From Opitutaceae bacterium (GTDB lineage Bacteria; Verrucomicrobiota; Verrucomicrobiia; Opitutales; Opitutaceae), in NCBI GenBank assembly GCA_016711225.1, contig JADJTK010000015.1:62001-126000 (forward strand): 64,000 nt of DNA, read 5' to 3'. Below the pieces are notes generated by a model, which saw nothing but the letters and a program-made list of their open reading frames with translations, had not been told where the DNA came from and did no database searches. Each line of letters begins with the position of its first letter. Positions within the stretch are counted from its first letter, which is position 1. Below, piece after piece: positions 9,545 to 18,584 of the stretch. Both the position numbers and the translations under genes were made by a program.

Positions 9545-10845
9545 GGTTGGGGCTGGCTGGCGAGTTGTTCTAGAGCGCGGGGGGCCGGCGGGGCGAAGGC
9601 GAGCACGCCATGCAGGACGTCGATGGCCGCCTCCAGCTGCCGGTCGGGGATCGGCTCAAAATCGAACCGTTCCTTGAAGGCCGCCGGATCGGTGAGATCG
9701 GCCCGCAGTCGTTGGATACCAAGCTTGCGATCGTCCTCCGCCGAGATTGGCAGCTCCACGTCGGGGGCGATGCCGCGCCCGTGGATCACCTGCCCGCCCG
9801 GGGTGTAGTATTTGGCGGTGGTCAGCCGCAGCGCCTCCCCTCCGGCCAGCGGCAGCAGTGTCTGCACCGAGCCCTTGCCGAAAGTACGCTCCCCGATCAC
9901 CACCGCCCGATGGGTGTCGTGCAGGGCGCCGGTAACGATCTCAGCCGCGCTGGCACTGCCGGAGTTGACCAGCACGGCGATGGGAAAATGGCGTTCGCGG
10001 CCGCCGCCGGCGGCCTTGAGCTCCCGGCGGCTGGAGGTATCACGGCCTTGTGTGTAAACGGCGAGTTCGCCCTCGCGAAAGAAGGGGCTGAGCACGTCCA
10101 CCGCAGCCCCGAGCAGGCCGCCGGGATTGTTGCGTAGATCAATGACGAGGGCGCTCAGCCCCGCCGCCTCCAACCGCGCGAGGGCCGTGTGGAACTCGCC
10201 GGCCGTGCGCTCGGTGAATTGGGTGAGCTGAATGTAACCTATGTCCGGAGCCACCATCGTGGCCGCCCGGATGGTCTCCACCTTGATGAGCTCGCGCACC
10301 AGCTCCAGCTCGACCGGCTTCGCCAGCGTGGGGCGCTCCAAGGCGAGCCGCACCTTCGTGCCCGGGGCACCGCGCAGGCGATCCACCGCACTGCGCAGCA
10401 CCGGCGCCGCCAGCTCCTGGCCGTCCACCCTTAAGATACGGTCGCCACGCAGGATGCCGGCGCGGTCGCCGGGGGTGCCCGCGATGGGGGCGATCACCAC
10501 CACCTTGTCGTCGCGTAGCTCGATCTGCACCCCGATGCCGCCGAACTCGCTCTTGAGGTCGCTCTTCACCTTAACGTAGTCGCGCCGATTGAGGTACTCG
10601 GAGTGCGGATCGAGGGCGTGCACCATCTCCGTCAGCGCGCTGTCGGTGAGTTTCTCGGGGGTGGCCGCGGCTGGGTCGACATAGACCTGGCGCACCACCT
10701 CGAGCACCTGCCGGAACCGCTGCGTCTCCCGGTCGACCACGCCCAGCACAAACCACCCCCGGCGCTCGCCGATCTGCACAACCAGAAACGCGCTGTTGCC
10801 TACGAGCAACACGACCAGCGCGGCCCGGAGAATCCATTTGAACAT
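9541..10845 (-). CDS. C-terminal processing peptidase, S41 family
   Basis: 434 residues from the ATG at 10845, chosen because a single N-terminal membrane anchor (ILRAALVVLLVGNSAFLVV) follows directly. Then come an S41 N-terminal segment (VDPHSEYLN-type), a PDZ domain (GGIGVQIELR...GILRGDRILRVDG) and the peptidase core. The catalytic Ser lies in VNSGSASAAEIVTGAL and the Lys in GERTFGKGSVQT. It cleaves C-terminal tails of periplasmic proteins in this family (CtpA/Prc). It overlaps tsaD by four bases. Its start overlaps the divergent methyltransferase start within a shared CATG. Confidence 0.93.
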   Translation of the reverse strand: MFKWILRAALVVLLVGNSAFLVVQIGERRGWFVLGVVDRETQRFRQVLEVVRQVYVDPAAATPEKLTDSALTEMVHALDPHSEYLNRRDYVKVKSDLKSEFGGIGVQIELRDDKVVVIAPIAGTPGDRAGILRGDRILRVDGQELAAPVLRSAVDRLRGAPGTKVRLALERPTLAKPVELELVRELIKVETIRAATMVAPDIGYIQLTQFTERTAGEFHTALARLEAAGLSALVIDLRNNPGGLLGAAVDVLSPFFREGELAVYTQGRDTSSRRELKAAGGGRERHFPIAVLVNSGSASAAEIVTGALHDTHRAVVIGERTFGKGSVQTLLPLAGGEALRLTTAKYYTPGGQVIHGRGIAPDVELPISAEDDRKLGIQRLRADLTDPAAFKERFDFEPIPDRQLEAAIDVLHGVLAFAPPAPRALEQLASQPQP

Positions 10846-11899
10846 GGGCGGCACTCTGCAAGAAACCGCGTCCTTGTCCACGGTTCTCCCCGCCCCCGCC
10901 ACCAGCGATGATGCGCGCTTCGTCGAAGTCTTCCGCGCCGCCTTCGGCCCGGAGCCGGCCAGCTTCGCCCAGTTCATGGCGCTGGCCCTCTACCACCCGG
11001 GGTGCGGATATTATCGGCGCGGACAGCAGCGGGTGGGCTTCGCCCCGCAGGCAGATTTTTATACCGCCAGCAGCACCGGCACCGTCTTTGGCGAGCTGGT
11101 CGCGGCGGCGGCCACCCGCCTGCTCGCGCCCGACCTGCCCGAGACGCAGACCTTCGTCGAGATCGGCGCCGAACCGCACACCAGCGTACTCACCGGAGTC
11201 GCCCACCGCTTTCGCGAGGTGCGCACGCTGCGCCTGGGCGACGAGCTCGCGCCCACCGGCGACAGTGTCGTATTCTCCAACGAACTCTTCGACGCCCAGC
11301 CCTTCCACCGCCTCGTCCGCCGCGCGGGAGCCTGGCGAGAGCGCGGGGTGTGCATCGAAGGCTCCGGGCCGGCGGCGCGGCTCGTCGAAATCGAATTGCC
11401 AGAACTCTCCCCTCCAGTGGCCGCCCACCGCGACCGCCTGCCCGCCGCGGCCGACGAAGGCTACCAGCTCGACCTGCCGCTGGCGGCCGAGGCACTCTGC
11501 GCCCGCATCGCCCAGCCGGGGTGGGCCGGCCTGTTTGTGGCCTTCGACTACGGCAAGCCGTGGGCGACCCTCGCTGGCGATACTCCCTCCGGCACCGCCC
11601 GCGCCTACCGCCAGCACCGCCAGGAACGCGACCTGCTCGCCTCCCCGGGCCGGCAGGACCTTACCTGCCACATCTGCTGGGACTGGCTGAGCTCTGCGCT
11701 CATCGCCGCCGGTTGGAGCGAGGTGCGCCTCGAATCGCAGGAGTCCTTCCTCCTCCACCACGCGGCCGCTGCCGCCGAGCACATCGCCCGCGGCGCCCCG
11801 CCCGGCCCCGATCCGCGGCGCTCGCGCCTTCAGGAACTGCTGCACCCCGGCCTGCTCGGGCAACGTTTCCAAGTGCTCCACGCCCGGCGGCGCCGCTGA
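10844..11899 (+). CDS. SAM-dependent methyltransferase, MidA/NDUFAF7 (DUF185) family
   Basis: 351 residues. The DUF185 hallmark FMALALYHPGCGYY is present near residue 44, followed by a SAM-fold segment (TFVEIGAEPHTSVL), the SNELFDAQPFHR motif of the family, and the C-terminal YGKPW and YRQHRQERDLLASPGRQDLT segments. Mitochondrial members methylate a complex I subunit; the bacterial target is not established. The ATG at 10844 overlaps the oppositely oriented S41 start by two bases. A slightly later non-ATG start is possible and would free space for a promoter. Confidence 0.85.
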   Translation: MGGTLQETASLSTVLPAPATSDDARFVEVFRAAFGPEPASFAQFMALALYHPGCGYYRRGQQRVGFAPQADFYTASSTGTVFGELVAAAATRLLAPDLPETQTFVEIGAEPHTSVLTGVAHRFREVRTLRLGDELAPTGDSVVFSNELFDAQPFHRLVRRAGAWRERGVCIEGSGPAARLVEIELPELSPPVAAHRDRLPAAADEGYQLDLPLAAEALCARIAQPGWAGLFVAFDYGKPWATLAGDTPSGTARAYRQHRQERDLLASPGRQDLTCHICWDWLSSALIAAGWSEVRLESQESFLLHHAAAAAEHIARGAPPGPDPRRSRLQELLHPGLLGQRFQVLHARRRR

Positions 11900-12154
11900 C
11901 CTGCCTTGTGAGCTGTGCCGAACAGGCCGGCCGGTGGACCGTGCTGCCCCTTGTCGCCAAGCAAAGCCGGCTTCAAGGCCGACGCACTTGAGGCCGAGCG
12001 CTCCCGCAGGCCTCCCAGCTCCCTTGGGCAACGCGAGCTCAACGACGCGCCCCCGGCCCCTACCCGCAAATACGACCGCTTGGTGACATCGCGGGCGTAC
12101 GGGCATTTGTCCGTTGCCAAACCCGGGGCCCACTCCAACCGTTTCCCCTTTCCT

Positions 12155-15100
12155 ATGATTTCCTGGTTCTTCAAACGCTTCGCCGGCCGGCACTACCGGA
12201 AGTTCATCCTCTCCTGCCAGCCCCTCGTTGCGCGGATCAACGCCTTCGAGCTCGAATACCAATCGCTCACCGACGAGCAATTGCGCGCGAAGACCGATGA
12301 GTTCCGCGCCCGCGTGCAAGGCGGCGAGACCCTCGACGCCCTCCTGCCCGAGGCCTTCGCCGCGGTGAAGAATGGCGCCCGCCGCCTCTGTGGCCGCACC
12401 GTCGTGGTCTGCGACCACGAGATGGTCTGGAATATGGTGCATTTCGACGTGCAGCTCATCGGCGGCATCGCCCTGCACCAGGGCAAGATCGCCGAAATGG
12501 CCACCGGCGAAGGCAAGACCCTCGTCGCCACCCTGCCGCTCTACCTCAACTCGCTTACCGGCGAGAACACCCAGCTGGTCACCGTCAACGACTACCTCGC
12601 CCGCCGCGACTCCCAGTGGATGGGCCACCTGTACAACTTCCTCGGAGTCTCCGTGGGTTGCATCCAGCAGCAGATGGCCTCCGAAGTACGCCGCGAGATG
12701 TACGCGCGCGACATCACCTACGGTACCGCCTCGGAATACGGTTTCGACTACCTGCGCGACAACGGCATGGCCACCCGCAAGGAGGACCAGGTCCAGCGCA
12801 ACCACTGGTTTGTGATCGTCGACGAGGTGGACTCGATCCTCGTGGACGAGGCCCGCACCCCGCTGATCATCTCCGGCCCGGCTCCGATCGAGCGCGAGCA
12901 GCCCTTCACCCGGCACAAGCCCGGTATCGAGAATCTCTACGCCGAACAGACCCGTTTCTGCAACCGCCTAGCCAGCGACGCCAAGGCCATCCTGGAAAAA
13001 CCCGGCCGCACTGCCGAGGAGACCCGCGACGCCCAATTGAAGCTCCTCCAGGTCAAGCAGGGCATGCCCAAGAACAAGCTCGTGCTGCGGCTCATGGAGA
13101 ACTCCGAGTTCCGCAAGCTCCTCGATAAGATCGATCTGGAGATGAACACGGACTTCATGAAGGACGAGCTCTACCACCTCAAGGAGGAGCTGTTCTTCAC
13201 CATCGACGAGCGCCAGCACCAGGCTGACCTCACCGAGCGCGGCCGGCTCTTCCTGCGTCCGGACAATCCCGACGCCTTCATGATGCCCGATGTGGCCACC
13301 AGCTACATGGAGATCGACAAGGATCACTCTCTCGCCCCCGCCGAGAAGGAGGCCGCCAAACTCCGGCTCCAGGAAGTCCAGGAACAGGTTTCCGAGGACA
13401 TCCATGCCATCTCCCAGCTACTGCGCGCCTACGGCCTCTACGAGCGCGACATCCAGTACGTGGTCTCTCCCGACGGCAAGATCGTCATCGTCGACGAGAA
13501 CACCGGCCGCATCATGCCGGGCCGCCGCTGGTCCGACGGTCTGCACGGCGCGGTGGAGGCCAAGGAGGGCGTGGTCATCGAGCGAGAGACCCGCACCTAC
13601 GCCACGATCACCATCCAGAACTACTTCCGCATGTATCGGAAGCTCGCGGGCATGACCGGCACCGCCGAGACCGAGGCCCTCGAGTTCACCGACATCTACA
13701 AGCTCTCCGTCACCGTCATCCCGACCAACCGGCCCTGCATCCGCAAGGACTCCAACGACGTGATCCACAAGACACGCCGCGAGAAGTTCGGCGCCGTCAT
13801 CAAGGCCATTCAGGAGGCCCACGCCAAGGGCCAGCCCGTGCTCGTGGGCACCGTCTCCGTCGAGTCCTCCGAGGTGCTCAGCCGCATGCTCAAACGCGCC
13901 GGCGTCATCCACGCTGTGCTCAACGCCAAGTACCACCAGCAGGAGGCCGAAATCGTGGCCCGCGCCGGCCAGCGCGGCGCGGTGACCATCGCCACCAACA
14001 TGGCCGGTCGCGGCACCGACATCAAACTCGGCGACGGTGTCCGTTTCTCGGTCACATGCGAGCCGCAGCCCGATGTAGCCAAGCGCAAGGCCAGCCCCTA
14101 CCTCTATACCCTTACCGAGGCCAACACCGGCGAAGTCCGCAAATACGACTCAGACAGCGCCGAGGCCCGCAGCTATTTACTCACCCCCGACACCAAGGAG
14201 GTCGGCGGCCTCTACGTCATCGGCACCGAGCGCCACGAATCGCGCCGCATCGACCGCCAATTGCGCGGCCGCTGCTCGCGCCAGGGCGACCCGGGCCAGT
14301 CGAAGTTCTTCATTTCCCTCGAGGACGACCTCATGCGCCTGTTCGCCTCCGGCGGCATGATGGCCCGCATGATCGAAGGCTCGATGAAGGAGGGCGAGGA
14401 GCTCGAGCACCCGTGGCTGAACAAGTCCATCGAGTCGGCCCAAAAGAAGGTCGAGCAGCAGAACTTCTCCATCCGCAAGCGCCTGCTCCAGTACGACGAC
14501 GTCCTGAACAAACAGCGCGAAGTCATCTACACCATCCGCAACGGCGCCATCCAGGCTGAGCGCTGCAAGGATCAGATTTTCGAATTCATCAACGAGGAGA
14601 TGGTCTTCCGCACCGAGACCGCCGGCTTCGGCGAAAAGGGAGGCCCGGCCCCCGCCGCCCTCGATGCGCTGGTCGGCTGGGTGTGTCTGCATTTCCCCGT
14701 CGCGCTGAAATCCGAGGAACTCCAGGGCCTCAACGTCGAGGCCGCATCCGCCCTGATCTCCACCCGCATCAAGGAAGCCTACGCGCTGAAGGAGTCGGTC
14801 GAGCAGCCCGAGTCCCTCGGCGGGCTGGAACGCTTCGTCATCATCAACGCCATCGACCACCACTGGCAGGAGCACCTCACCGAGATGGAGGACCTGCGCA
14901 AGAGCGTGGGCCTGCGCAGCTACGGCCAGAAGGATCCGCTCAACGAGTACAAGAGCGAGGCCTACAAGTACTTCGAGGAGCTGATGAACAACGTGCGCCT
15001 GCAGATCTGCACCGGCCTGTTCCGCACCGCGACCAATCGCAACTCCTTCGAGAACATGCTGGCCATCCTCTCCCGCACGCTGCGCATGGAGAGCCCGGCC

Positions 15101-15316
15101 GCCCCGCCGCCGGCCGCCGCCCTGCCCCAGATGGTGGCCCCACCGGTCAGCGTTGCCCCGGAGGTCGAGGAACCCGAGCTCGAGGTCGAACCGGAGGCGC
15201 CCAAGGAGATCCAGCTGCCGAGAATCACCATCCGGCACGAAATGCCCAAGGCCGGTCGCAACGACCCTTGCCCCTGCGGCAGCGGCAAGAAGTTCAAGAA
15301 TTGCCACGGCAAGTAA
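12155..15316 (+). CDS. secA: Protein translocase ATPase SecA
   Basis: 1053 residues, about 150 longer than E. coli SecA. It is the motor that drives preproteins through SecYEG. The start MISWFFKRFAGRHYRK precedes the conserved N-terminal region. Walker A MATGEGKT is at 115-122, Walker B/DEAD-like VDEVDSILVDEARTPLI at about 225, and motif VI-type TNMAGRGTDIKLGDG and RQLRGRCSRQGDPG further on. The C-terminal zinc-binding CPCGSGKKFKNCH is intact. The extra length lies in an insertion after the first nucleotide-binding segment (about residues 265-370) and another after GRGTDIKLGDG, as seen in some Verrucomicrobiota/Bacteroidota SecAs. About 255 gene-free bases separate it from the methyltransferase; I see no clear promoter there. 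Confidence 0.97.
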   Translation: MISWFFKRFAGRHYRKFILSCQPLVARINAFELEYQSLTDEQLRAKTDEFRARVQGGETLDALLPEAFAAVKNGARRLCGRTVVVCDHEMVWNMVHFDVQLIGGIALHQGKIAEMATGEGKTLVATLPLYLNSLTGENTQLVTVNDYLARRDSQWMGHLYNFLGVSVGCIQQQMASEVRREMYARDITYGTASEYGFDYLRDNGMATRKEDQVQRNHWFVIVDEVDSILVDEARTPLIISGPAPIEREQPFTRHKPGIENLYAEQTRFCNRLASDAKAILEKPGRTAEETRDAQLKLLQVKQGMPKNKLVLRLMENSEFRKLLDKIDLEMNTDFMKDELYHLKEELFFTIDERQHQADLTERGRLFLRPDNPDAFMMPDVATSYMEIDKDHSLAPAEKEAAKLRLQEVQEQVSEDIHAISQLLRAYGLYERDIQYVVSPDGKIVIVDENTGRIMPGRRWSDGLHGAVEAKEGVVIERETRTYATITIQNYFRMYRKLAGMTGTAETEALEFTDIYKLSVTVIPTNRPCIRKDSNDVIHKTRREKFGAVIKAIQEAHAKGQPVLVGTVSVESSEVLSRMLKRAGVIHAVLNAKYHQQEAEIVARAGQRGAVTIATNMAGRGTDIKLGDGVRFSVTCEPQPDVAKRKASPYLYTLTEANTGEVRKYDSDSAEARSYLLTPDTKEVGGLYVIGTERHESRRIDRQLRGRCSRQGDPGQSKFFISLEDDLMRLFASGGMMARMIEGSMKEGEELEHPWLNKSIESAQKKVEQQNFSIRKRLLQYDDVLNKQREVIYTIRNGAIQAERCKDQIFEFINEEMVFRTETAGFGEKGGPAPAALDALVGWVCLHFPVALKSEELQGLNVEAASALISTRIKEAYALKESVEQPESLGGLERFVIINAIDHHWQEHLTEMEDLRKSVGLRSYGQKDPLNEYKSEAYKYFEELMNNVRLQICTGLFRTATNRNSFENMLAILSRTLRMESPAAPPPAAALPQMVAPPVSVAPEVEEPELEVEPEAPKEIQLPRITIRHEMPKAGRNDPCPCGSGKKFKNCHGK

Positions 15317-15343
15317 CCGCGCGCCCATCCCACAATTCAGCCC

Positions 15344-15373
15344 AAAGGCCGGACCCCGATGTCCGGCCTTTTT
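15344..15373 (+). terminator. Intrinsic terminator of secA
   Basis: AAGGCCGGAC and GTCCGGCCTT form a 10-bp stem around a six-base loop and run into TTTTT. It lies 27 bases after the secA stop. Confidence 0.88.
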
Positions 15374-15479
15374 GCTGCTTGGTTCACATCTCCAATACTT
15401 GGACTGGGCATAATTCAGGAATTCCACCACGTTGACCGGACAGCGCATCCTTCATCCCAAACCCCGATCTGTTCGAGTC

Positions 15480-16049
15480 ATGAAATACCTCGCCCTGCTC
15501 CTCGCCCTCGCCTGCACCACCGCCTTCGCCGCCAAGGAGCCCGCCAAAAAGCCGGTGGCCGCCCCGCCCCCGGTGGGCCCCGCCAGCAACGCCTCGATCC
15601 AGGAATACCTCACCCTCGTCGATGTTCGCGCAGACTGGGCTAAACTGCTGGCACAGTACGAGCAGGATGTGCTCGTGGCCGAACGACGCATCCTCGCCGA
15701 CTTGGCGGATATCGGCGAGCCGCTCAACGCCCGCCACAAGGCGGCACTCGCGAACTTCAAGACCAAGGGCGGCGCCTTCCTGCGCAAGGAATTGGACTAC
15801 GCCAAGCTCGAACCTCAGGCCGTCGAATTCTACCGCGGTGTGTATACCCAGGACGAGATGAACAATCTTCTCGCCTTCCTCAAATCGCCCCTCGGCAAGA
15901 AATGGCTCGAGCAGGAGCGAGGCATCGCCAAGAAGGCGGACGCAGCGATCTTTGATCCGCTCAAACAGCGTTTCGGGCTCTACTTGGTGGCTCTCGTCAC
16001 CGATCTCCGTAACGCCTGCGACTTCGTCCACCCCGACCAGCGCCAGTAG
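15480..16049 (+). CDS. Exported DUF2059 protein
   Basis: 189 residues from the ATG at 15480, which begins a clear signal peptide (KYLALLLALACTTAFA). After a Pro/Ala/Lys linker the helical DUF2059 pattern appears: FYRGVYTQDEMNNLLAFLKSPLGKKWLEQ (conserved tail FLKSPLGKKW). The family is periplasmic and of unknown function. It converges on dnaX with only 15 bases between the stop codons. Confidence 0.8.
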   Translation: MKYLALLLALACTTAFAAKEPAKKPVAAPPPVGPASNASIQEYLTLVDVRADWAKLLAQYEQDVLVAERRILADLADIGEPLNARHKAALANFKTKGGAFLRKELDYAKLEPQAVEFYRGVYTQDEMNNLLAFLKSPLGKKWLEQERGIAKKADAAIFDPLKQRFGLYLVALVTDLRNACDFVHPDQRQ

Positions 16050-16064
16050 GTCGACGCTGCCGGC

Positions 16065-16499
16065 TCACCGCATCTCGCCGGGCTTCAGCTTGCGCACCCG
16101 CACAAAGCGGACACGCAGGCACTCGTCCAGCGTGGAGCGCAACGGCGGCGGAATGCGCGAGACGAGACTGTCGAGCGAAGGCAACGGACCACTCGGACCG
16201 GCCGGTCGCGCCGGTGTCGCTACGACCGCCGGCATGTCATCCTCGTCGAGCATCGCGGCCTCGTCGGCCGCGCTGGGCCCGATCGGTTCGCCATCGTCCA
16301 GCCGGGCAACCGTCTCGGCGACCACCGCCATCCCCTCGGCTTCGTCGCTCTCATCCGCAGCGTCGGTGCTCGGGGCTCCGTCGCCACCGCTGCGCCTCCG
16401 GTCTTCACCGGCGCTCCCCTGACTGGATTCCGAGCGCGCGCCGGATTTTGCTGCTGACAAATCATCCACCCTGTCGCCGGAATCAGGCGTCAGCTCTTT
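16065..16499 (-). CDS. dnaX: dnaX tau-type C-terminal extension, read by -1 slip
   Basis: If the ten-A run is read with a -1 shift, the frame continues KKKELTPDSGDRVDDLSAAK and stays open for about 140 codons to the TGA at 16065. This makes a product of about 522 residues against 380 in the zero frame. The extension is an acidic, Ser/Ala-rich linker followed by a more regular end (RSTLDECLRVRFVRVRKLKP). I cannot align it confidently to E. coli tau domain V. No separate start with a ribosome site is evident, which favours slippage over an independent gene. Confidence 0.7.
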   Translation of the reverse strand, partial: KELTPDSGDRVDDLSAAKSGARSESSQGSAGEDRRRSGGDGAPSTDAADESDEAEGMAVVAETVARLDDGEPIGPSAADEAAMLDEDDMPAVVATPARPAGPSGPLPSLDSLVSRIPPPLRSTLDECLRVRFVRVRKLKPGEMR

Positions 16500-17632
16500 T
16501 TTTTTTCGCCGGCGGGCAACGCCTCGGCCAGCGCGGCGAGCTCCTTGAGCAGGCTGTCGAGCGCGCGCGAACGGCTGCCCTCGACGGCCTTGAGGAGCGT
16601 GATCTCAAAATTGATTTTCTCCGACAGGCCGAACTTCACCCCTCCCTCGCCCTCATGCAGGGCATCGAGGAGCCGGGTGAGCTGCTCGGTGGTCATCTCG
16701 GTTCCGAGCATCCTGCTTTTGCCGCCCTGGCGGATCGCATCAAGCAGTGCACGACGGGCCACGCTCTGCAGATCGGCGAGCAGGCGGAAGAGATCCCGGC
16801 CGCCCGCATCGAACTCGTCGACCATCTCGACGATCTTGCGGTGGTCGCCGCCGGCCACGGCCGCAGCCAATTTCGCCACCTGCTCAGCGCCCACCAGTCC
16901 GTAGACATCGAGCACATCGGCCTCGCCAATCTTGGTCCCGCAGAAGGCGATCATCTGGTCGAAGATCGACTGGGCGTCGCGCATACCGCCGTCGGCCAGG
17001 CGGGAGATGCTGACGAGGGCCTCAGCGGCGACCTCGATTCCCTCGACCTCGGCGATGCGCTTGAGCCGCTCGGTGATGAGTTCGTCGGAGATCGGCCGCA
17101 GGTCGAAGCGTTGGCAGCGCGAGATGATCGTGGGTAGAACCTTCTGCGCCTCGGTCGTGGCGAAGATGAACTTCACGTGCTCGGGCGGCTCCTCGAGGGT
17201 CTTGAGCAGCGCGTTGAACGCCGCCGCCGAGAGCATGTGGACCTCGTCGATGATGTAGACCTTGAAGCGACCAGCGGCCGGCGCGTATTGCACCGTCTCA
17301 CGCAAATCGCGGACCTGGTCCACACCGTTGTTGGAGGCACCATCGATCTCGATCACATCGAGATGGGTGCCTGCGGCGATGTCGCGGCAGGCGTCGCACT
17401 GGCCACAGGGCGTGGGCGTCGGACCCTTCTCGCAGTTGAGCGCCTTGGCGAAAATGCGCGCCGTGGAGGTCTTGCCGGTGCCGCGCGGCCCCACGAAGAG
17501 ATAGGCGTGGGCGATGCGATTGCGGCTGATCGCGTTCTTCAGGGTGCGCACAACATGATCCTGACCCACGACATCGTCGAAGATCTGCGGACGCCACTTG
17601 CGGGCGATGACCTGGTAACCGGCTTTGGCCAC
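16490..17632 (-). CDS. dnaX: DNA polymerase III subunit gamma/tau (zero frame gives the short form)
   Basis: 380 residues from the GTG at 17632 (MAKAGYQVIARKWRPQ); a TTG 18 bases earlier is possible. This clamp-loader ATPase organises the replisome. It has Walker A GPRGTGKTSTAR, the zinc knuckle C-x8-C-x2-C-x2-C in ALNCEKGPTPTPCGQCDAC, VDQVRDLRETVQYAP, Walker B YIIDEVHMLS, sensor 1 FIFATTEAQKVLPTI and the SRC motif. It ends in EKKKS just after a ten-A run, three codons before a TGA, which truncates it to a gamma-like form. Confidence 0.95.
   Translation of the reverse strand: MAKAGYQVIARKWRPQIFDDVVGQDHVVRTLKNAISRNRIAHAYLFVGPRGTGKTSTARIFAKALNCEKGPTPTPCGQCDACRDIAAGTHLDVIEIDGASNNGVDQVRDLRETVQYAPAAGRFKVYIIDEVHMLSAAAFNALLKTLEEPPEHVKFIFATTEAQKVLPTIISRCQRFDLRPISDELITERLKRIAEVEGIEVAAEALVSISRLADGGMRDAQSIFDQMIAFCGTKIGEADVLDVYGLVGAEQVAKLAAAVAGGDHRKIVEMVDEFDAGGRDLFRLLADLQSVARRALLDAIRQGGKSRMLGTEMTTEQLTRLLDALHEGEGGVKFGLSEKINFEITLLKAVEGSRSRALDSLLKELAALAEALPAGEKKKS
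16497..16506 (-). promoter_or_regulatory. Ten-A slippery run in dnaX
   Basis: The minus strand reads G followed by ten A, then GAGCTGA. The zero frame reaches the stop at 16490-16492 within three codons, while the -1 frame stays open for about 140 codons. Such runs cause ribosomal or RNA-polymerase slippage in dnaX of E. coli and Thermus. A small stem (CGCC...GGCG) lies about 10 bases downstream. Confidence 0.7.
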
Positions 17633-17723
17633 GGGGAAAACTGGTGACAAAACAAACCGCCCGACACCCCAAGCCGAGCGCCGAAACGCTCAGCCGGTGC
17701 GGGCGGATCGAAGAGGACCGGAC

Positions 17724-18062
17724 TCAGACGGCGGACTCGCCGCGCTCGTCCGTGCGGATGCGGATGACTTCCTCGATCGGCAAGACGAAGACCTTGCCGT
17801 CGCCGATCTTGCCGGTGCGCGCGGTCTTGACGATCACGTCCACCACCTTGGCGGAGAGGTCGTCACGCACGGCAACCTCGAGTTTCACCTTCGGGAGAAA
17901 ATCCACGGTGTACTCGCTGCCACGATAGATCTCGGTGTGGCCCTTCTGGCGGCCGAAGCCTTTGACCTCGGTGACGGTCATGCCCTCAATGCCGATCCCG
18001 GCAAGGGCCTCCTTCACTTCCTCCAGCTTGAACGGTTTGATGATGGCGATGATCAGTTTCAT
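17724..18062 (-). CDS. glnB: Nitrogen regulatory protein P-II
   Basis: 112 residues, the standard length. It senses 2-oxoglutarate, ATP and ADP and signals nitrogen status to partners such as glutamine synthetase control enzymes or AmtB. Visible features are the start MKLIIAIIKPFKLEEVKEAL, the T-loop GHTEIYRGSEYTVDFLPK with the modifiable Tyr51, the B-loop KTARTGKIGDGKVF, and the C-terminal IRTDERGESAV. It lies alone between dnaX and the DUF134 gene, with no amtB or glnA next to it. No convincing sigma-54 promoter was found upstream. Confidence 0.95.
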   Translation of the reverse strand: MKLIIAIIKPFKLEEVKEALAGIGIEGMTVTEVKGFGRQKGHTEIYRGSEYTVDFLPKVKLEVAVRDDLSAKVVDVIVKTARTGKIGDGKVFVLPIEEVIRIRTDERGESAV

Positions 18063-18247
18063 AGGGCTCGAAAGGATGCCGGAGGATTAGGCAGGCCCCG
18101 GAGGCGAGCAAGGCTTAGTTCCGGATATTTCAAGCGCGGAGACCGGGAGGCACTCGCACTCCACCCCGCGCAACGCGAAACCGATCCATCTTCTTGTGCC
18201 AAACCTGGGAGGGGTACTCCGGTAGCCTGCCAGGTGGGCTACGGTTC

Positions 18248-18553
18248 TCAGCCTTTGGGCGGAGTGTCGGCCGGGGGCGGCTGCAGCACCCGCAACGCCT
18301 TCCCCTGCACGAGCGCGCTGGCGACCTTCATGCGAGCGCGCCGCACGATCCGGTCGAAAGTCTGTCGCGACACCTCCATTCGCTTCGCGGCCTCGGTGTG
18401 ATAGAGGTCCTCCACGTCGGCCAAACGCAATGCCTCCAGCTCGTCGGCCCCGAGTTCAACCTCCTCCAGTTCGTAAAGAGGGACTCCCGCCGGCTTGAAG
18501 TAGGTGGCGGGCGGGCGATGGGCGATACGGCGGGGGCAGAGTGGGCGGGCCAT
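18248..18553 (-). CDS. DUF134 (UPF0251) helix-turn-helix regulator
   Basis: 101 residues. The conserved block runs LGADELEALRLADVEDLYHT, then a sigma-region-4-like helix-turn-helix (AAKRMEVSRQTFDRIVRRAR) and MKVASALVQGKAL. DUF134 proteins are commonly encoded next to dinitrogenase iron-molybdenum-cofactor (NifX-like) proteins, as here. It diverges from that gene across 147 bases containing a palindrome. It is probably an autoregulator of the pair; the inducer is unknown. Confidence 0.85.
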   Translation of the reverse strand: MARPLCPRRIAHRPPATYFKPAGVPLYELEEVELGADELEALRLADVEDLYHTEAAKRMEVSRQTFDRIVRRARMKVASALVQGKALRVLQPPPADTPPKG

Positions 18554-18584
18554 GACGAAAAGGAAGACTTGTGCGCGGACCTGT

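Noticed and set aside
10571..12916. A 781-codon open frame on the minus strand opposite the methyltransferase and secA
   Set aside because: It mirrors strongly conserved plus-strand genes, is low-complexity Gly/Ala/Arg/Val, and has no family motif; long antisense frames are expected at this GC content. The same applies to 14177-15448 (minus) and 4323-6188 (minus).
18190..18205. TGGCAC on the minus strand upstream of glnB as a sigma-54 promoter
   Set aside because: The -24 half is present but the bases that should form TTGC at -12 read GATGG, so the second half is missing.
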